From Thalassobellus sp050294475 (GTDB lineage: Bacteria > Bacteroidota > Bacteroidia > Flavobacteriales > Flavobacteriaceae): a stretch of 64,000 bases of DNA. The position numbers and the translations under genes are program-made. Location: NCBI GenBank assembly GCA_050294475.1, contig JBNKOE010000024.1, positions 310,001-374,000 on the forward strand. Direction: 5' to 3'. Shown here piece by piece: positions 17,770-27,825 of the stretch; positions within the stretch are counted from its first letter, which is position 1; each line of letters opens with the position of its first letter. The notes beneath the pieces are model-generated. The model was not told the origin of the DNA. It made no database searches and saw only the letters and a list, made by a program, of their open reading frames with translations.

Positions 17770-19596
17770 ATGAATAAAAAAACTACTTTACTAATAATAT
17801 TGCTTATTGCTGTATCATTTGGATACGGGCAATGTGCTGGAGGAGCTGTAACTTGGAATGGAACTAATTGGAGTAATGCAGGTATTGGGCCCGATATCAC
17901 TACCCCAGTAATTATTGATGGTAGTTATAATACTACATCAAATAGTAGCTTTAGCGCTTGTAGTTTAACGATAAATGCCACAACTGGTTCATTAAATATT
18001 ACTGATGGGTATTTTGTTGAAGTTGAAAATAATGTAATTAATAATGGAAATATAACCGTAGAAACTCACGGTGCTTTTGTACAAAATAATGATGCATCAT
18101 CTTTTACTGGGTCTGGCACTTCTTTAGTTAGAAAAAGTACCTCAATACTAAATAAATGGTATGATTACACCTATTGGAGTTCTCCAGTTTCAGGTCTAAC
18201 TATTGGAACTAGCCCTTTAGTTGATTCTGATAGGCGTTATTGGTTTAATGCAGCTAATTACCTTGATATTTTAGCCGAAGACGGAAACACTGGAGTCTAT
18301 AACTCAGGTTCAGATGATATTGATGACAACGGTGATGATTGGCAATCTGCTAACAATACATATCCAATGGATCCTGGAGTTGGGTTTGCTGCAACGCATT
18401 CTCAAATAGGATATATTGGAGCATTCCCATATGACTATGATTTTAGTGGTCCATTTAATAATGGAGTAATAACTACAACAATAGCTTTTAATGGAGCAAA
18501 TGGAGATAATGATTGGAACTTAATTGGTAATCCTTACCCATGTGGTTTAGATTTTAATGCTTTTTATTCGGAAAATTCTAGCGTTATAGCTGGTGCAGCG
18601 TATTTATGGTCTCAACGTACAGCATTATCTAGTTCAACAGGAGGTAATCAAGCACAAAATTTTTCTCAAAACGATTATGCTATTATAACAGCTGGTAGTG
18701 GTAGCATTAATAACTCAGACAACGGAGATGGTAATATTCCCAATGACTATATTCCTTCTGGACAAGGATTTTTTATAGCTGGTTTAGCTAATGGAACTGT
18801 AACATTTAATAATTCGATGCGAATGGCTGATGGCACAAGTAATAGCCAATTTTTCAAAAACAATAATTCTAAAAAGAATTCAAATGCTCAGAACAATAAA
18901 TTATGGATTAATTTAACATCTGATAATGGTGTTTTTAATCAAGTATTAATTGCTTATGTTGATGGTGCAACAAATGGGAATGATGGAATGGCTTATGATG
19001 CTCCAAGAAATTTGTCAAGTGGTGTTGCCTCTATATTATATACTTTAATAGATAATGAAACTGACAAAAAATATGCTATTCAAGGTAAAAACTCAACTAG
19101 TATCACTAAAGAAGAAACTATTCCTTTAGGGTTTTATACTTCTTTAGAAACTGTCACATTATACAAACTATCTATAGCCCAATTACAAGGTAGTTTTTTA
19201 AATAGCAATACGGTTTATTTAAAAGATAATTTAACTGGCAAAGTTCATAATTTAAAGGTTTGTGATTATACATTTACATCGGAAGTTGGTGAATTTAACG
19301 AACGTTTTGAAATTGGCTTTACTGCTGAGGCATTATCTACTGAAGACACTATTTTAGATACTAAATCGCTTAAAATTGTTCAGCTAGATAATGACCATGT
19401 TCAATTTAGCACTTCAAATAGTTTAAGCATTAAATCGGTTCGTATTTTCGACTTATTAGGCAGACAACTTTATAACTTAAAAGGCAATACTAGTTCTGAA
19501 ACTTATAAACTTTCAAACTTAAACAATGCTATTTATATTGCTAAAGTTGAATTATCTAATGGGGCTATTATTACTAAAAAAAGTATTAAAAATTAA
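17770..19596 (+). CDS. Secreted protein with type IX sorting domain
   Basis: This 608-residue exported protein has a signal peptide (about 1-20, ending SFGYGQ) and a long beta-rich body (WNGTNWSNAG; VIIDGSYNTT; LIGNPYP; PSGQGFFIAG) of the type seen in large flavobacterial surface proteins. A C-terminal T9SS type-A sorting domain follows (about 530-608: KSVRIFDLLGRQLYNL...AIYIAKVELSNGAIITKKSIKN). The sorting domain directs export through the type IX machine and attachment or release at the surface. No enzyme motif is seen, so a structural or adhesive role is possible but unproven. A weak hairpin (AACC-TGA-GGTT with T-run, near 19645) follows. Confidence 0.85.
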   Translation: MNKKTTLLIILLIAVSFGYGQCAGGAVTWNGTNWSNAGIGPDITTPVIIDGSYNTTSNSSFSACSLTINATTGSLNITDGYFVEVENNVINNGNITVETHGAFVQNNDASSFTGSGTSLVRKSTSILNKWYDYTYWSSPVSGLTIGTSPLVDSDRRYWFNAANYLDILAEDGNTGVYNSGSDDIDDNGDDWQSANNTYPMDPGVGFAATHSQIGYIGAFPYDYDFSGPFNNGVITTTIAFNGANGDNDWNLIGNPYPCGLDFNAFYSENSSVIAGAAYLWSQRTALSSSTGGNQAQNFSQNDYAIITAGSGSINNSDNGDGNIPNDYIPSGQGFFIAGLANGTVTFNNSMRMADGTSNSQFFKNNNSKKNSNAQNNKLWINLTSDNGVFNQVLIAYVDGATNGNDGMAYDAPRNLSSGVASILYTLIDNETDKKYAIQGKNSTSITKEETIPLGFYTSLETVTLYKLSIAQLQGSFLNSNTVYLKDNLTGKVHNLKVCDYTFTSEVGEFNERFEIGFTAEALSTEDTILDTKSLKIVQLDNDHVQFSTSNSLSIKSVRIFDLLGRQLYNLKGNTSSETYKLSNLNNAIYIAKVELSNGAIITKKSIKN

Positions 19597-19710
19597 TAGA
19601 CTAACAAAACAATTCTTTATATAAGAAAAAGTTCTCTAGATAAAACCTGAGGGTTTTTTTATTGTTGTAAGCTTTATTAAATATAAATAAAGAGTAACCT
19701 TATAACAAAC

Positions 19711-22119
19711 TTATAAAGTATACTTTAAAGATAAAATAAAGTTTCTTCCTGCTGCTGCAATACCAGATGAATAGGTTTTATAACGCTGGTTACGTATATT
19801 TTCAAGGCTAGCTGTAAGCGTGGTAGAATTAGTTAACTGATATTGGGTTCTTAAATTAATTGTATACCAAGCTGGACTGTATGGATTTCCATTAGCATCT
19901 AAGGCATAGATATAATCTTTTTCTTTTTCAGAAGGCGCTAATTGATTAAAAGACAATTCGTTATTATAATTAGCAAAAAAATCAACCTTTAAATTTTTAT
20001 TAATCCAAATTAAATGTGAGTTCCCAAAATAAGGTGCTACGTGTCTTATTGGAACTTCTATACCATCATTTTCTTCGGTACCTCCAATGATACTATATTG
20101 CGATGTTAATTTTAATGTATTTGTTATGGGCACTTTCAACCCAACTTCAAAACCATAAATCCATGCTTTTGAAGCATTTTGTATGGCTTGTACATTGCTT
20201 AATTCGCCATCATAAACAATTTCGGTTTTGCCATTTAAGTTATAATCTCTTCGCACTAAAGCATTATCTAAATAGGTATAATACGTACTCATATCTAGAA
20301 TAAGTTTTTGATTAAAATTTAATTTTAAACCTACCTCTCCTCCATAAGCATATTCAGGTCTTAATGTTTCATTTGGCACTACTACAGAGCCTGGTTCAGA
20401 ATCAAATACCTTTCCTATATCATCAATATTTGGTGCTCTAAAAGCAGAAGATGCATTTAATTTCCATTGCATGATATTATTTGGCGACCACCTTATTCCT
20501 GCTGTTCCTGTAAGGGCTCCTGCCTCATTTTTTGAAGATTCAAAAGGCAAATTTAAATACACATTATTTGCTTTAAAATTTGCTTTTGAAATAACGTGGT
20601 TAAAACGCAAACCAGATTGAAATACAAATTTAACATTAGGTTTATACTTTATACTTGAATAAACTGCTGCCGATTGCCAACTTGCTCCATTGGGATATCT
20701 TGAAACCGTTGAAGGCGTTATATTAGTTGAAATATTTTCTTCTTCGCCACGAGACATAATTTTATTATAAACATATTCTACACCATAAAAAAATTGTGTT
20801 TTATAACTTAAGGTTTTTTCAAAATCTAAATTAAAAGAATAGGCATCAACAGCTTCTTCTCTAACATTTCTTATATCCGATTGAAAATCGCGATCCATTC
20901 TACTTTCTTGAAAATTTTGATAAGCTAAAGTGGCTTTAATTTTATCATATAAATTTGAGTTGCTACTTAATTTAGTAACCTGTAAATTAGACATAAACCA
21001 TTTTTGCGGTCCATAATTCCATTCTGCTGATCGTAAAGCTCCTTTTTTATAACGAATTAAGCGGTCGTACCTTGGTGTATTGGATGTTGTAGTGTAAAAC
21101 ACCCCTAAATCTAAGCTAAAGTTTTTTGAAGGCTTATAACTCACCTTCTGCATCATATTCAATTGATCATACCCCGATTCTCTTTGCTTCAAAGGATTGC
21201 TGTTTTTTATTATAATATCTTCTGTATTTGTTGCTAAAACAAATTCGGGTCTTAAATATTCGTCGGGTCCATGCTTCCCCATTGTTAAATCGCCAAAACT
21301 TGTATAACTTGCATTGGTTACAAATGCCCACTTTTTATACCCTAAATTAAAATCGAAATGTCCTGTTTTTTCATCGCTTGCTGAAGCATATCTTACTATA
21401 ATATTTGATTTAAGTAATAACGAATCGGTATAAGAAAATCTTGGTGTTTGTGTATAAAAACTCATAACACCACCAACAGCATCGCTTCCATAAATTACAG
21501 ATCCTGAGCCTAAAGTTACTTCTGTTGTTTGAATAGAAAACGGATCAATGGCAATAACGTTTTGTAAATTACCGCCTCTAAATATAGCATTGTTCATTCT
21601 AACTCCATCAACTGTAATTAATAATCTATTGGTTGAAAAACCGCGAATCATAGGGCTCCCTCCTCCTAACTGACTTTTTTGTATATAAACCTGACCTGTA
21701 GTTTCGAGTAAATCGGCACTTGTTTGAGGGTTTGAAAATTGTACGTTTTCAGAATTTATACTCACTATTTTCTGAGGTATATCTTTTTTATTTTGTTCAA
21801 ACTTAGAAGCCGAAATAATAATTTCTTCGAGACCTTGTGTATTTGGAATTAAGTACACCCGATTTGAAGTTCCTATTTCAGCTTTTTTTATTTTTTTTAA
21901 TACGTGAGATAGGTGTTTGAAGTAGATAATTTCTGAATTTGAAAAATCATCTAAATTAGCTTCTCCTAAAAAATTAGAAATAACACTTTTAGATTTATCT
22001 ATGTTATAAATAGCAACTCCAATAATAGGTTCGTTTGTGTCTTTACTAAGAACCTTAATATTTTGAGCTTTTATTGCTATAGCAAAAAAGAAGAAACAAA
22101 AAACAAAAAAAAACTTCAT
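19711..22119 (-). CDS. TonB-dependent receptor, iron/heme-type
   Basis: This 802-residue outer-membrane receptor has a signal peptide (to about residue 18) and a short carboxypeptidase-like domain (about 20-95). The plug includes LLETTGQVYIQKSQLGGGSPMIRGFSTNRLLITVDGVRMNNAIFR-type sequence and TLGSGSVIYGSDAVGGVMSF. The barrel ends RNFILSLKYTL. The plug motifs resemble siderophore, heme and hemoglobin receptors (CirA/HmuR group). The substrate is unproven. It is the last gene of the porZ-recO-receptor operon, only 2 nt after recO. Confidence 0.82.
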   Translation of the reverse strand: MKFFFVFCFFFFAIAIKAQNIKVLSKDTNEPIIGVAIYNIDKSKSVISNFLGEANLDDFSNSEIIYFKHLSHVLKKIKKAEIGTSNRVYLIPNTQGLEEIIISASKFEQNKKDIPQKIVSINSENVQFSNPQTSADLLETTGQVYIQKSQLGGGSPMIRGFSTNRLLITVDGVRMNNAIFRGGNLQNVIAIDPFSIQTTEVTLGSGSVIYGSDAVGGVMSFYTQTPRFSYTDSLLLKSNIIVRYASASDEKTGHFDFNLGYKKWAFVTNASYTSFGDLTMGKHGPDEYLRPEFVLATNTEDIIIKNSNPLKQRESGYDQLNMMQKVSYKPSKNFSLDLGVFYTTTSNTPRYDRLIRYKKGALRSAEWNYGPQKWFMSNLQVTKLSSNSNLYDKIKATLAYQNFQESRMDRDFQSDIRNVREEAVDAYSFNLDFEKTLSYKTQFFYGVEYVYNKIMSRGEEENISTNITPSTVSRYPNGASWQSAAVYSSIKYKPNVKFVFQSGLRFNHVISKANFKANNVYLNLPFESSKNEAGALTGTAGIRWSPNNIMQWKLNASSAFRAPNIDDIGKVFDSEPGSVVVPNETLRPEYAYGGEVGLKLNFNQKLILDMSTYYTYLDNALVRRDYNLNGKTEIVYDGELSNVQAIQNASKAWIYGFEVGLKVPITNTLKLTSQYSIIGGTEENDGIEVPIRHVAPYFGNSHLIWINKNLKVDFFANYNNELSFNQLAPSEKEKDYIYALDANGNPYSPAWYTINLRTQYQLTNSTTLTASLENIRNQRYKTYSSGIAAAGRNFILSLKYTL

Positions 22120-22121
22120 GT

Positions 22122-22841
22122 TTAACTAAAAACTTGATTAAATACCTGTAGAGATTTTGGCGTTCTAAAACTCCCCAAATGTAATTCAAAATAAAGCAAA
22201 ATCATACTTAAAAACGACTGTCTTTGCTTACCATTAACTTTTACTAATGATAATGCATCAAATGTTGTGCCTAAAAGCTGTTTTAATAAACTAAGATTTT
22301 CACCTGTAATTGAATATTTACTTTCTGGTTGTTTTTCAAATTTACCATCACTTAAATTAAAATAATTAAATTCTATATTTTTTAAGTCTGGATAAAACCC
22401 CAAGTATTTAGTAAGGTTAAGTAAAAAAAGTAAATGAAAATTTGAGTATTCGGAATGTGCATCAAGCCATTGTAAAGTAGTTTCTAAATAACTAAAAAGT
22501 ATCTCGTTTTGCTCTTCTTCTCTTAAAGCATCTGATAATACCTCTGTTAAAAACATAACAATAGAGCCCTTTAAAACATTAGTATGCAAACTGGTATATA
22601 AATGATTTAGTTTAGCTTCTTTTACAGATTGTAAAGACCTGTTATTTTTATAATCTATAACCAATTGTAATAGAGAAAGTGGTTGGTAATAGGCGCTTTT
22701 TGATTGTCCGCGTTTACTTTTTAAAACACCTCTTAAAATAACACTAACAAGTCCTAATTGTTGTGTATAACATTTTACAATAAGATCGTTATCTCTATAC
22801 TTTATTTTAGATAAGACTATAGCATTGGTGTTAATTATCAT
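22122..22841 (-). CDS. recO: DNA repair protein RecO
   Basis: This 239-residue protein has the RecO N-terminal OB fold (INTNAIVLSKIKYRDNDLIVKCYTQQLGLVSVILRGVLKSK) and the helical C-terminal domain (LLFLLNLTKYLGFYPDL). RecO helps load RecA on SSB-coated single-stranded DNA in the RecFOR pathway. The length is normal for the family. Its start codon overlaps the porZ stop by one base (TAATG), so the two are translationally coupled. The receptor gene follows 2 nt later. Confidence 0.93.
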   Translation of the reverse strand: MIINTNAIVLSKIKYRDNDLIVKCYTQQLGLVSVILRGVLKSKRGQSKSAYYQPLSLLQLVIDYKNNRSLQSVKEAKLNHLYTSLHTNVLKGSIVMFLTEVLSDALREEEQNEILFSYLETTLQWLDAHSEYSNFHLLFLLNLTKYLGFYPDLKNIEFNYFNLSDGKFEKQPESKYSITGENLSLLKQLLGTTFDALSLVKVNGKQRQSFLSMILLYFELHLGSFRTPKSLQVFNQVFS

Positions 22842-25189
22842 TATCTAACAACCATTAATTTTAAAACCTTAGTCTCAAACGTATCTAAATCGGATAACAT
22901 AACTAAATAAACCCCAGAAGCTACTACGTTATTAGCTAGATTTTTACCATTCCAAAAAGCAGTTCCACCATCTATTTCAAGATTATACCCTCTGTATCTT
23001 TGATTTATTCTAGATTGTGCTTCGGCTACTAAATTACCTTCAATATCGGTAATTTTAATATTTACATTCTCAGAAATATCCTTGATTTTTACTTTTTTCT
23101 CTACAATATCAAAATTGGGTCTTACGGGATTAGGATAAACGTAAGCTCCTTGTAAATCTTCAAAAGTACCTGATCCACCAGCACTAAACGAAACCAAACC
23201 TCTACTCGTAGCGATATAAACGGTTCCATTAGTATTATCAATAGACACATCATTTACTTCATTTGAAGGCAAAGGTGAGTTATCTGTAGTAAAATGAAAT
23301 ATAGTTTTTTGTCCATCAGATGAAAAATAAAATATGCCAGAATCTGCTGTGGCAACCCACTTATTATTAGAACCATCAACTTCTATATCTGTAATAAATT
23401 GTTGAAAAAGTAACTCTTTTGCAATACCATCTTCTTCAATAATAATTTCATCTACTTGTACATTATCATCTTCAAAAAAATTAGAGGTATTATACAATAC
23501 ACGCAAACCTTTAAATGTTCCTATCCATAATTGATTTCTTTTATCTAACGCCAAAGCAGTAACAAACTCGGTTGGCATATTTTCGTCTTCTCTATAAACA
23601 CCTTTCATTAATTGCTTTCCTCCCATTTCATTAAATCCAATAACTCCAAAATTATAACTCGCTAACCATTTTGTTCCATCAGATCCAATAATAACATCAG
23701 CAAATCCATTATTATTACCATAAAAACTAGGTATTACATCATCTAAAGCAAAAGATTTCCATTGATTATTTGAAGGATTATAAGATTTTAATTGATTTTC
23801 AGTTAAGCCTAATGTCATCCATAAAATGCCATTAGCATCAAAAGCAGAAGCGCCAACTCTTACATCTATATAATTAGGATCATTAGGTAAGACTAATGAT
23901 TCTAACCCACTATTAGTTTCATCATATAATATTGTAGGAACATCATCATTAACCTCTAATAGACCACTAAAAAAAGAGCTTATAAATACTTGATTTGTAT
24001 TTAATGGGTTTATTACAATTTTATTTAAACATTTTGCTTCGAAAACCTCACTATATGGATTATTTACCCAAACTTCGTCTTTTAAATGACTAAAGCCTCT
24101 ACTATTTAAAGGATATGGATTGTAATATATAGTATACTCACCAAAAGTTACCCATAAGCCATCTGACTCTGCTTCAATAGAAAAAGGAGTATTTAATAAA
24201 GGCCCTTCTGGATGAATCTCTTCAAATGAAACAGGACTTGAAATAAGTGTTTTTAAAACTCCAAAATCTTTTGTACCAATGTATATATACTCTGAATCTA
24301 TTAATGCAGAATTATACTGTGTATCAAAATTAGCATCAATTAATGCTTCAGAAAGCAAATTGAAATTAGCATCATAAATAAAAACATTGTTTTTTGTTGT
24401 AACGATTAAATTGTCATCTACAGATTGTAATTCAACTGGTATATCTGTATATAAAAATAATTCGTTTAAGGCATCATTTACAACTTCATAAATTCTTTTG
24501 TTAGTTCTTACTGCGTACAAATTATTTGAAGTGGCTTCAATAGCTAGAAAATCTCCAGAAACAATTGTTTGCCAATTTTGATAATCTATTAAATTAGGGT
24601 TTGAAATTGATGCTTTTCTCAGTCCATTACCTCCAAAGCAAGCTGCATAAATATTTCCATTATAAATAGCTGTTTGTTTAACTTGTATTTGGGAACCTCC
24701 ATTACCTATAAAATAAGTATCACCAAACTCTAACCGTTCTAAATTAAAAACCGAAATACCATAATTTGTAGATACATAAACTAAGTTTTCATAAGCATTA
24801 AAATGATTTATTCTTTTGTCTGTTTCTGGAATTGTAGGCTTCTCAATTATGTCAACTACCGTTAAAATTTCATCTTCATTATCAAAAGCTATTTCTATCA
24901 GTCCATTTTCATAGCCAATAACTAATAATTCATAAACATCACTGTAATATATAGTTGAAATAGTTTCTCCAGATAAACCATTAATTGTAGAAAGTTCTTC
25001 AATTTCATTTGTTTGCGTGTTTAAACTAAAAATTGCATTTTCTGAAGCTGCATATATTTTATTATTACCCTTTACAACATCTTTTATATTGTAATATGAA
25101 AAATGACCATCCCAAAGTACTGAATAATCTTGAGCAAATTGAGCTAAAGGAAATATATAAACAAATAAAATTAATAGTCTTTTTAGCAT
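22841..25189 (-). CDS. porZ: PorZ-like type IX secretion beta-propeller protein
   Basis: This 782-residue exported protein has a signal peptide (to about 19, PLAQFAQ), two seven-bladed propeller regions built from two-component-regulator-type repeats (LSTINGLSGETISTIYY; NQLWIGTFKGLRVLYNT; NTNGTVYIATSRGLVSF), and a C-terminal T9SS-type domain (about 695-782, AYVYPNPVRPNF...VLKLMVVR). This is the architecture of PorZ, which in Porphyromonas works in the T9SS attachment complex that adds anionic LPS to cargo. It starts an operon with recO and a TonB receptor, an arrangement common in Bacteroidota. Confidence 0.85.
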   Translation of the reverse strand: MLKRLLILFVYIFPLAQFAQDYSVLWDGHFSYYNIKDVVKGNNKIYAASENAIFSLNTQTNEIEELSTINGLSGETISTIYYSDVYELLVIGYENGLIEIAFDNEDEILTVVDIIEKPTIPETDKRINHFNAYENLVYVSTNYGISVFNLERLEFGDTYFIGNGGSQIQVKQTAIYNGNIYAACFGGNGLRKASISNPNLIDYQNWQTIVSGDFLAIEATSNNLYAVRTNKRIYEVVNDALNELFLYTDIPVELQSVDDNLIVTTKNNVFIYDANFNLLSEALIDANFDTQYNSALIDSEYIYIGTKDFGVLKTLISSPVSFEEIHPEGPLLNTPFSIEAESDGLWVTFGEYTIYYNPYPLNSRGFSHLKDEVWVNNPYSEVFEAKCLNKIVINPLNTNQVFISSFFSGLLEVNDDVPTILYDETNSGLESLVLPNDPNYIDVRVGASAFDANGILWMTLGLTENQLKSYNPSNNQWKSFALDDVIPSFYGNNNGFADVIIGSDGTKWLASYNFGVIGFNEMGGKQLMKGVYREDENMPTEFVTALALDKRNQLWIGTFKGLRVLYNTSNFFEDDNVQVDEIIIEEDGIAKELLFQQFITDIEVDGSNNKWVATADSGIFYFSSDGQKTIFHFTTDNSPLPSNEVNDVSIDNTNGTVYIATSRGLVSFSAGGSGTFEDLQGAYVYPNPVRPNFDIVEKKVKIKDISENVNIKITDIEGNLVAEAQSRINQRYRGYNLEIDGGTAFWNGKNLANNVVASGVYLVMLSDLDTFETKVLKLMVVR

Positions 25190-25257
25190 AAAAAATTTTA
25201 ATAGTCAAATATATTTATATCTAACGAGTTTTACCTTAAAATAATATATTTTAAAGC

Positions 25258-25290
25258 AAAAAGCATCCTAATAAATTAGAATGCTTTTTA
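25258..25290. terminator. Terminator downstream of gdhA
   Basis: AAAAAGCAT-C-CTAAT pairs with ATTAG-A-ATGCTTTTT (one mismatch) around a two-base turn and ends in a T-run on the + strand and the complement on the - strand. It lies just past the gdhA stop. Confidence 0.7.
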
Positions 25291-25311
25291 TTGTTAGTTA
25301 ATATTTTGTTT

Positions 25312-26655
25312 TTAAACAACGCCTTGTGCTAACATGGCATCTGCTACTTTTACAAACCCAGCTATATTTGCTCCTTTTACATAATCAATATAACCATCTT
25401 CACCCTTACCATATTCAATACAAGATTTATGTATTTCTGACATGATATCTTTTAACTTATTATCAACTTCCTCTCTTGTCCATTTAAACCTTAAAGAATT
25501 TTGCGTCATTTCTAAGCCAGATGTTGCAACGCCTCCTGCATTTGAAGCTTTTCCTGGAGCAAATAATATTTTAGCTTCATGAAATACTGCAATAGCTTCT
25601 TTAGTTGAAGGCATATTGGCTCCCTCACTTACACAAATACAACCATTTTTTAAAAGTGTTTTCGCATCATTTTCATTTAACTCATTTTGAGTTGCACACG
25701 GTAAAGCAATATCACATTTTACACTCCAAGGCGTTTCTCCTTTCACAAATTTAGCATTTGGATACGATTCTAAATACTCACTTATTCTTCCTCGTTTTAC
25801 ATTTTTTAACTCCATTATAAAAGCTAACTTCTCTGCATCTATACCCGCTTCATCATAAATATATCCTGAAGAATCTGACAAAGTTAACACCTTACCACCC
25901 AACTGTATAGTCTTTTCTGCGGCATATTGCGCTACATTTCCTGAGCCGGAAATAACAACGTTTTTCCCTTTAATATCTTCATTCTTAGTTTCTAGCATTT
26001 TTTGAGCAAAGTACACATTACCATAACCTGTGGCTTCTGGTCTAATTAATGAACCTCCCCAAGACATGCCTTTTCCAGTTAACACTCCTGTGAAACCATT
26101 GCTTATCTTTTTATACATACCGAAAAGAAAACCTATTTCTCTTGCTCCTACACCTATATCTCCTGCAGGAACATCAGTATTATGACCAATATGTCTGAAT
26201 AACTCACTCATAAAAGCATGACAAAACCTCATAATCTCACCATCACTCTTTCCTTTAGGATCAAAATCACTACCTCCTTTACCACCTCCCATTGGTAAGG
26301 TTGTAAGACTGTTTTTAAACACCTGTTCAAATGCTAAAAACTTTAAAATACTCATATTTACTGTAGGATGAAAACGCAAACCTCCCTTGTATGGGCCTAT
26401 AGCAGAATTCATTTGAATTCTATAACCTCTATTTACTTGTATTTCTCCAGAATCGTCAACCCAACAAACCCTAAATGTAATAACACGTTCTGGCTCAACC
26501 ATTCTAAGTAGAATGTTTTTACCATAATAAATGTCATTCTGAACTATATATGGAATAACTGTCTCTGCAACTTCTTCTACAGCTTGTAAAAACTCAGGTT
26601 CATGACCATTACGCTCTTTTACAATATCTAAAAACGAATCAATTATGTTTTTCAT
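25312..26655 (-). CDS. gdhA: NADP-dependent glutamate dehydrogenase
   Basis: This 447-residue hexameric enzyme makes glutamate from 2-oxoglutarate and ammonia in the cytoplasm. It shows YKGGLRFHPTVN, the catalytic lysine in PMGGGKGGSDFDPKGKS (Lys126), the VPAGDIGVGAREIGFLFG motif and the Rossmann GSGNVAQYAAEK loop. The length of about 447 residues places it with the small-hexamer GdhA class. It stands alone between terminators. Confidence 0.97.
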   Translation of the reverse strand: MKNIIDSFLDIVKERNGHEPEFLQAVEEVAETVIPYIVQNDIYYGKNILLRMVEPERVITFRVCWVDDSGEIQVNRGYRIQMNSAIGPYKGGLRFHPTVNMSILKFLAFEQVFKNSLTTLPMGGGKGGSDFDPKGKSDGEIMRFCHAFMSELFRHIGHNTDVPAGDIGVGAREIGFLFGMYKKISNGFTGVLTGKGMSWGGSLIRPEATGYGNVYFAQKMLETKNEDIKGKNVVISGSGNVAQYAAEKTIQLGGKVLTLSDSSGYIYDEAGIDAEKLAFIMELKNVKRGRISEYLESYPNAKFVKGETPWSVKCDIALPCATQNELNENDAKTLLKNGCICVSEGANMPSTKEAIAVFHEAKILFAPGKASNAGGVATSGLEMTQNSLRFKWTREEVDNKLKDIMSEIHKSCIEYGKGEDGYIDYVKGANIAGFVKVADAMLAQGVV

Positions 26656-26791
26656 TTAACCTTATTTATATTAATGATTTATTGAATATGTAATTTATCA
26701 GCACAAAGATACATTATCTTTAAAAATAACATTGTTTTTTTTAAAAATTCGCAATAAATTTTTTAACATTACTTACATGAAAATACAAAAG

Positions 26792-26822
26792 TTTGTTTGT
26801 TAATCCTCTTTTTATATATTTG
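26792..26822 (+). promoter_or_regulatory. Consensus Bacteroidota promoter
   Basis: TTTG (26792-26795), a 19-nt spacer and TATATTTG (26815-26822) match the primary-sigma consensus TTTG-N19-TAnnTTTG exactly. Transcription would begin near 26828, which favours the start codon at 26856 for the gene that follows. Confidence 0.75.
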
Positions 26823-26855
26823 TCTTAAATAATGCCTCAAAAAACAAAACCTTAT

Positions 26856-27686
26856 ATGCTTAAATTGAAACATTTAGCTCTAGCTTTTTGTGTAGTTTTT
26901 ACCTTTCAAATAGCAAATGCTCAGTTAGGTTTTTCACATGAAATAGGTGTTATAGCAGGACCTTTACAGTTTCGTTCTGATTTTGGAAATCGTAATGAAT
27001 CAAAAACTAACTTTGGTAATTCTGGGTTTGGCGCTGGAATTGTTCATTACATAAACTTTTCATATAGAGCAGATTGTAACTGTTATACAACAGATACGTA
27101 TTTTAACGACCACTTTAAATTACGAAACGAAATATCTTTTAATAAAACAAAACTTGAACATCTTGGTCATTGGGTACAACCAGATAAAGTTAGTTTACAA
27201 GCTAATCAACTTAGGGCTCATAAAGGTGAAGCAAATAACCTTGACATTGGTACTCAAATAGAATTCTTTCCTTTAAGTATTCGTTCGTTTCAATCATATG
27301 GTTATAGAATTGCTCCATTTATAAGTTTAGGTATTCATTACACTTCTTTTTCACCTAAAGCAAGTACAACTTTTGATAACCCAGACCCTAGTCTATATGG
27401 AAATATATTAGAACCCTCAAATATTTATAGTTATTGGTTTGAAGATTATACTCCTGGAGTAGATCCTTATCCAATACAAGTAAATGGAGGAAGCACTTGG
27501 TCTACAGTTACAAGTGTTGGCTTTCGCTATAAACTTAATAAACTATCTGATTTAATGTTAGATTTAAGATGGCAATACTATTTTAGTGATATAGTTGATG
27601 GCTTAAATCCTCGTTGGAAAAATTACAATAAAAACAACGACTGGTTAGTCTGGCTAAACTTTGGTTACATTTATTATTTAAATTAA
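26856..27686 (+). CDS. THC0290_0291-family outer-membrane protein
   Basis: This protein of about 276 residues has a signal peptide (MLKLKHLALAFCVVFTFQIANAQ) followed by barrel-like strands (LGFSHEIGVIAGPLQFRSDFG; WYFSDIVDGLNPRWKNYNKNNDW). It ends in an aromatic strand (LNFGYIYYLN). The motifs recall the flavobacterial family named THC0290_0291. The function is unknown, probably an outer-membrane beta-barrel. An upstream in-frame ATG at 26832 would add eight polar residues before the signal peptide and would lie within a few bases of the predicted transcription start, so the second ATG is preferred. Confidence 0.72.
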   Translation: MLKLKHLALAFCVVFTFQIANAQLGFSHEIGVIAGPLQFRSDFGNRNESKTNFGNSGFGAGIVHYINFSYRADCNCYTTDTYFNDHFKLRNEISFNKTKLEHLGHWVQPDKVSLQANQLRAHKGEANNLDIGTQIEFFPLSIRSFQSYGYRIAPFISLGIHYTSFSPKASTTFDNPDPSLYGNILEPSNIYSYWFEDYTPGVDPYPIQVNGGSTWSTVTSVGFRYKLNKLSDLMLDLRWQYYFSDIVDGLNPRWKNYNKNNDWLVWLNFGYIYYLN

Positions 27687-27825
27687 CGTACTTAAATATT
27701 TCTGGTTTAACTCATATTTTTTCTTTGTTTCTATTATACAATAGAATTTAACAAATTCAATTCCTATTTAATTCGGTCTATTCAAATACAATAGTTACCT
27801 TTAATCTTAGTTTATAAAATTAACT

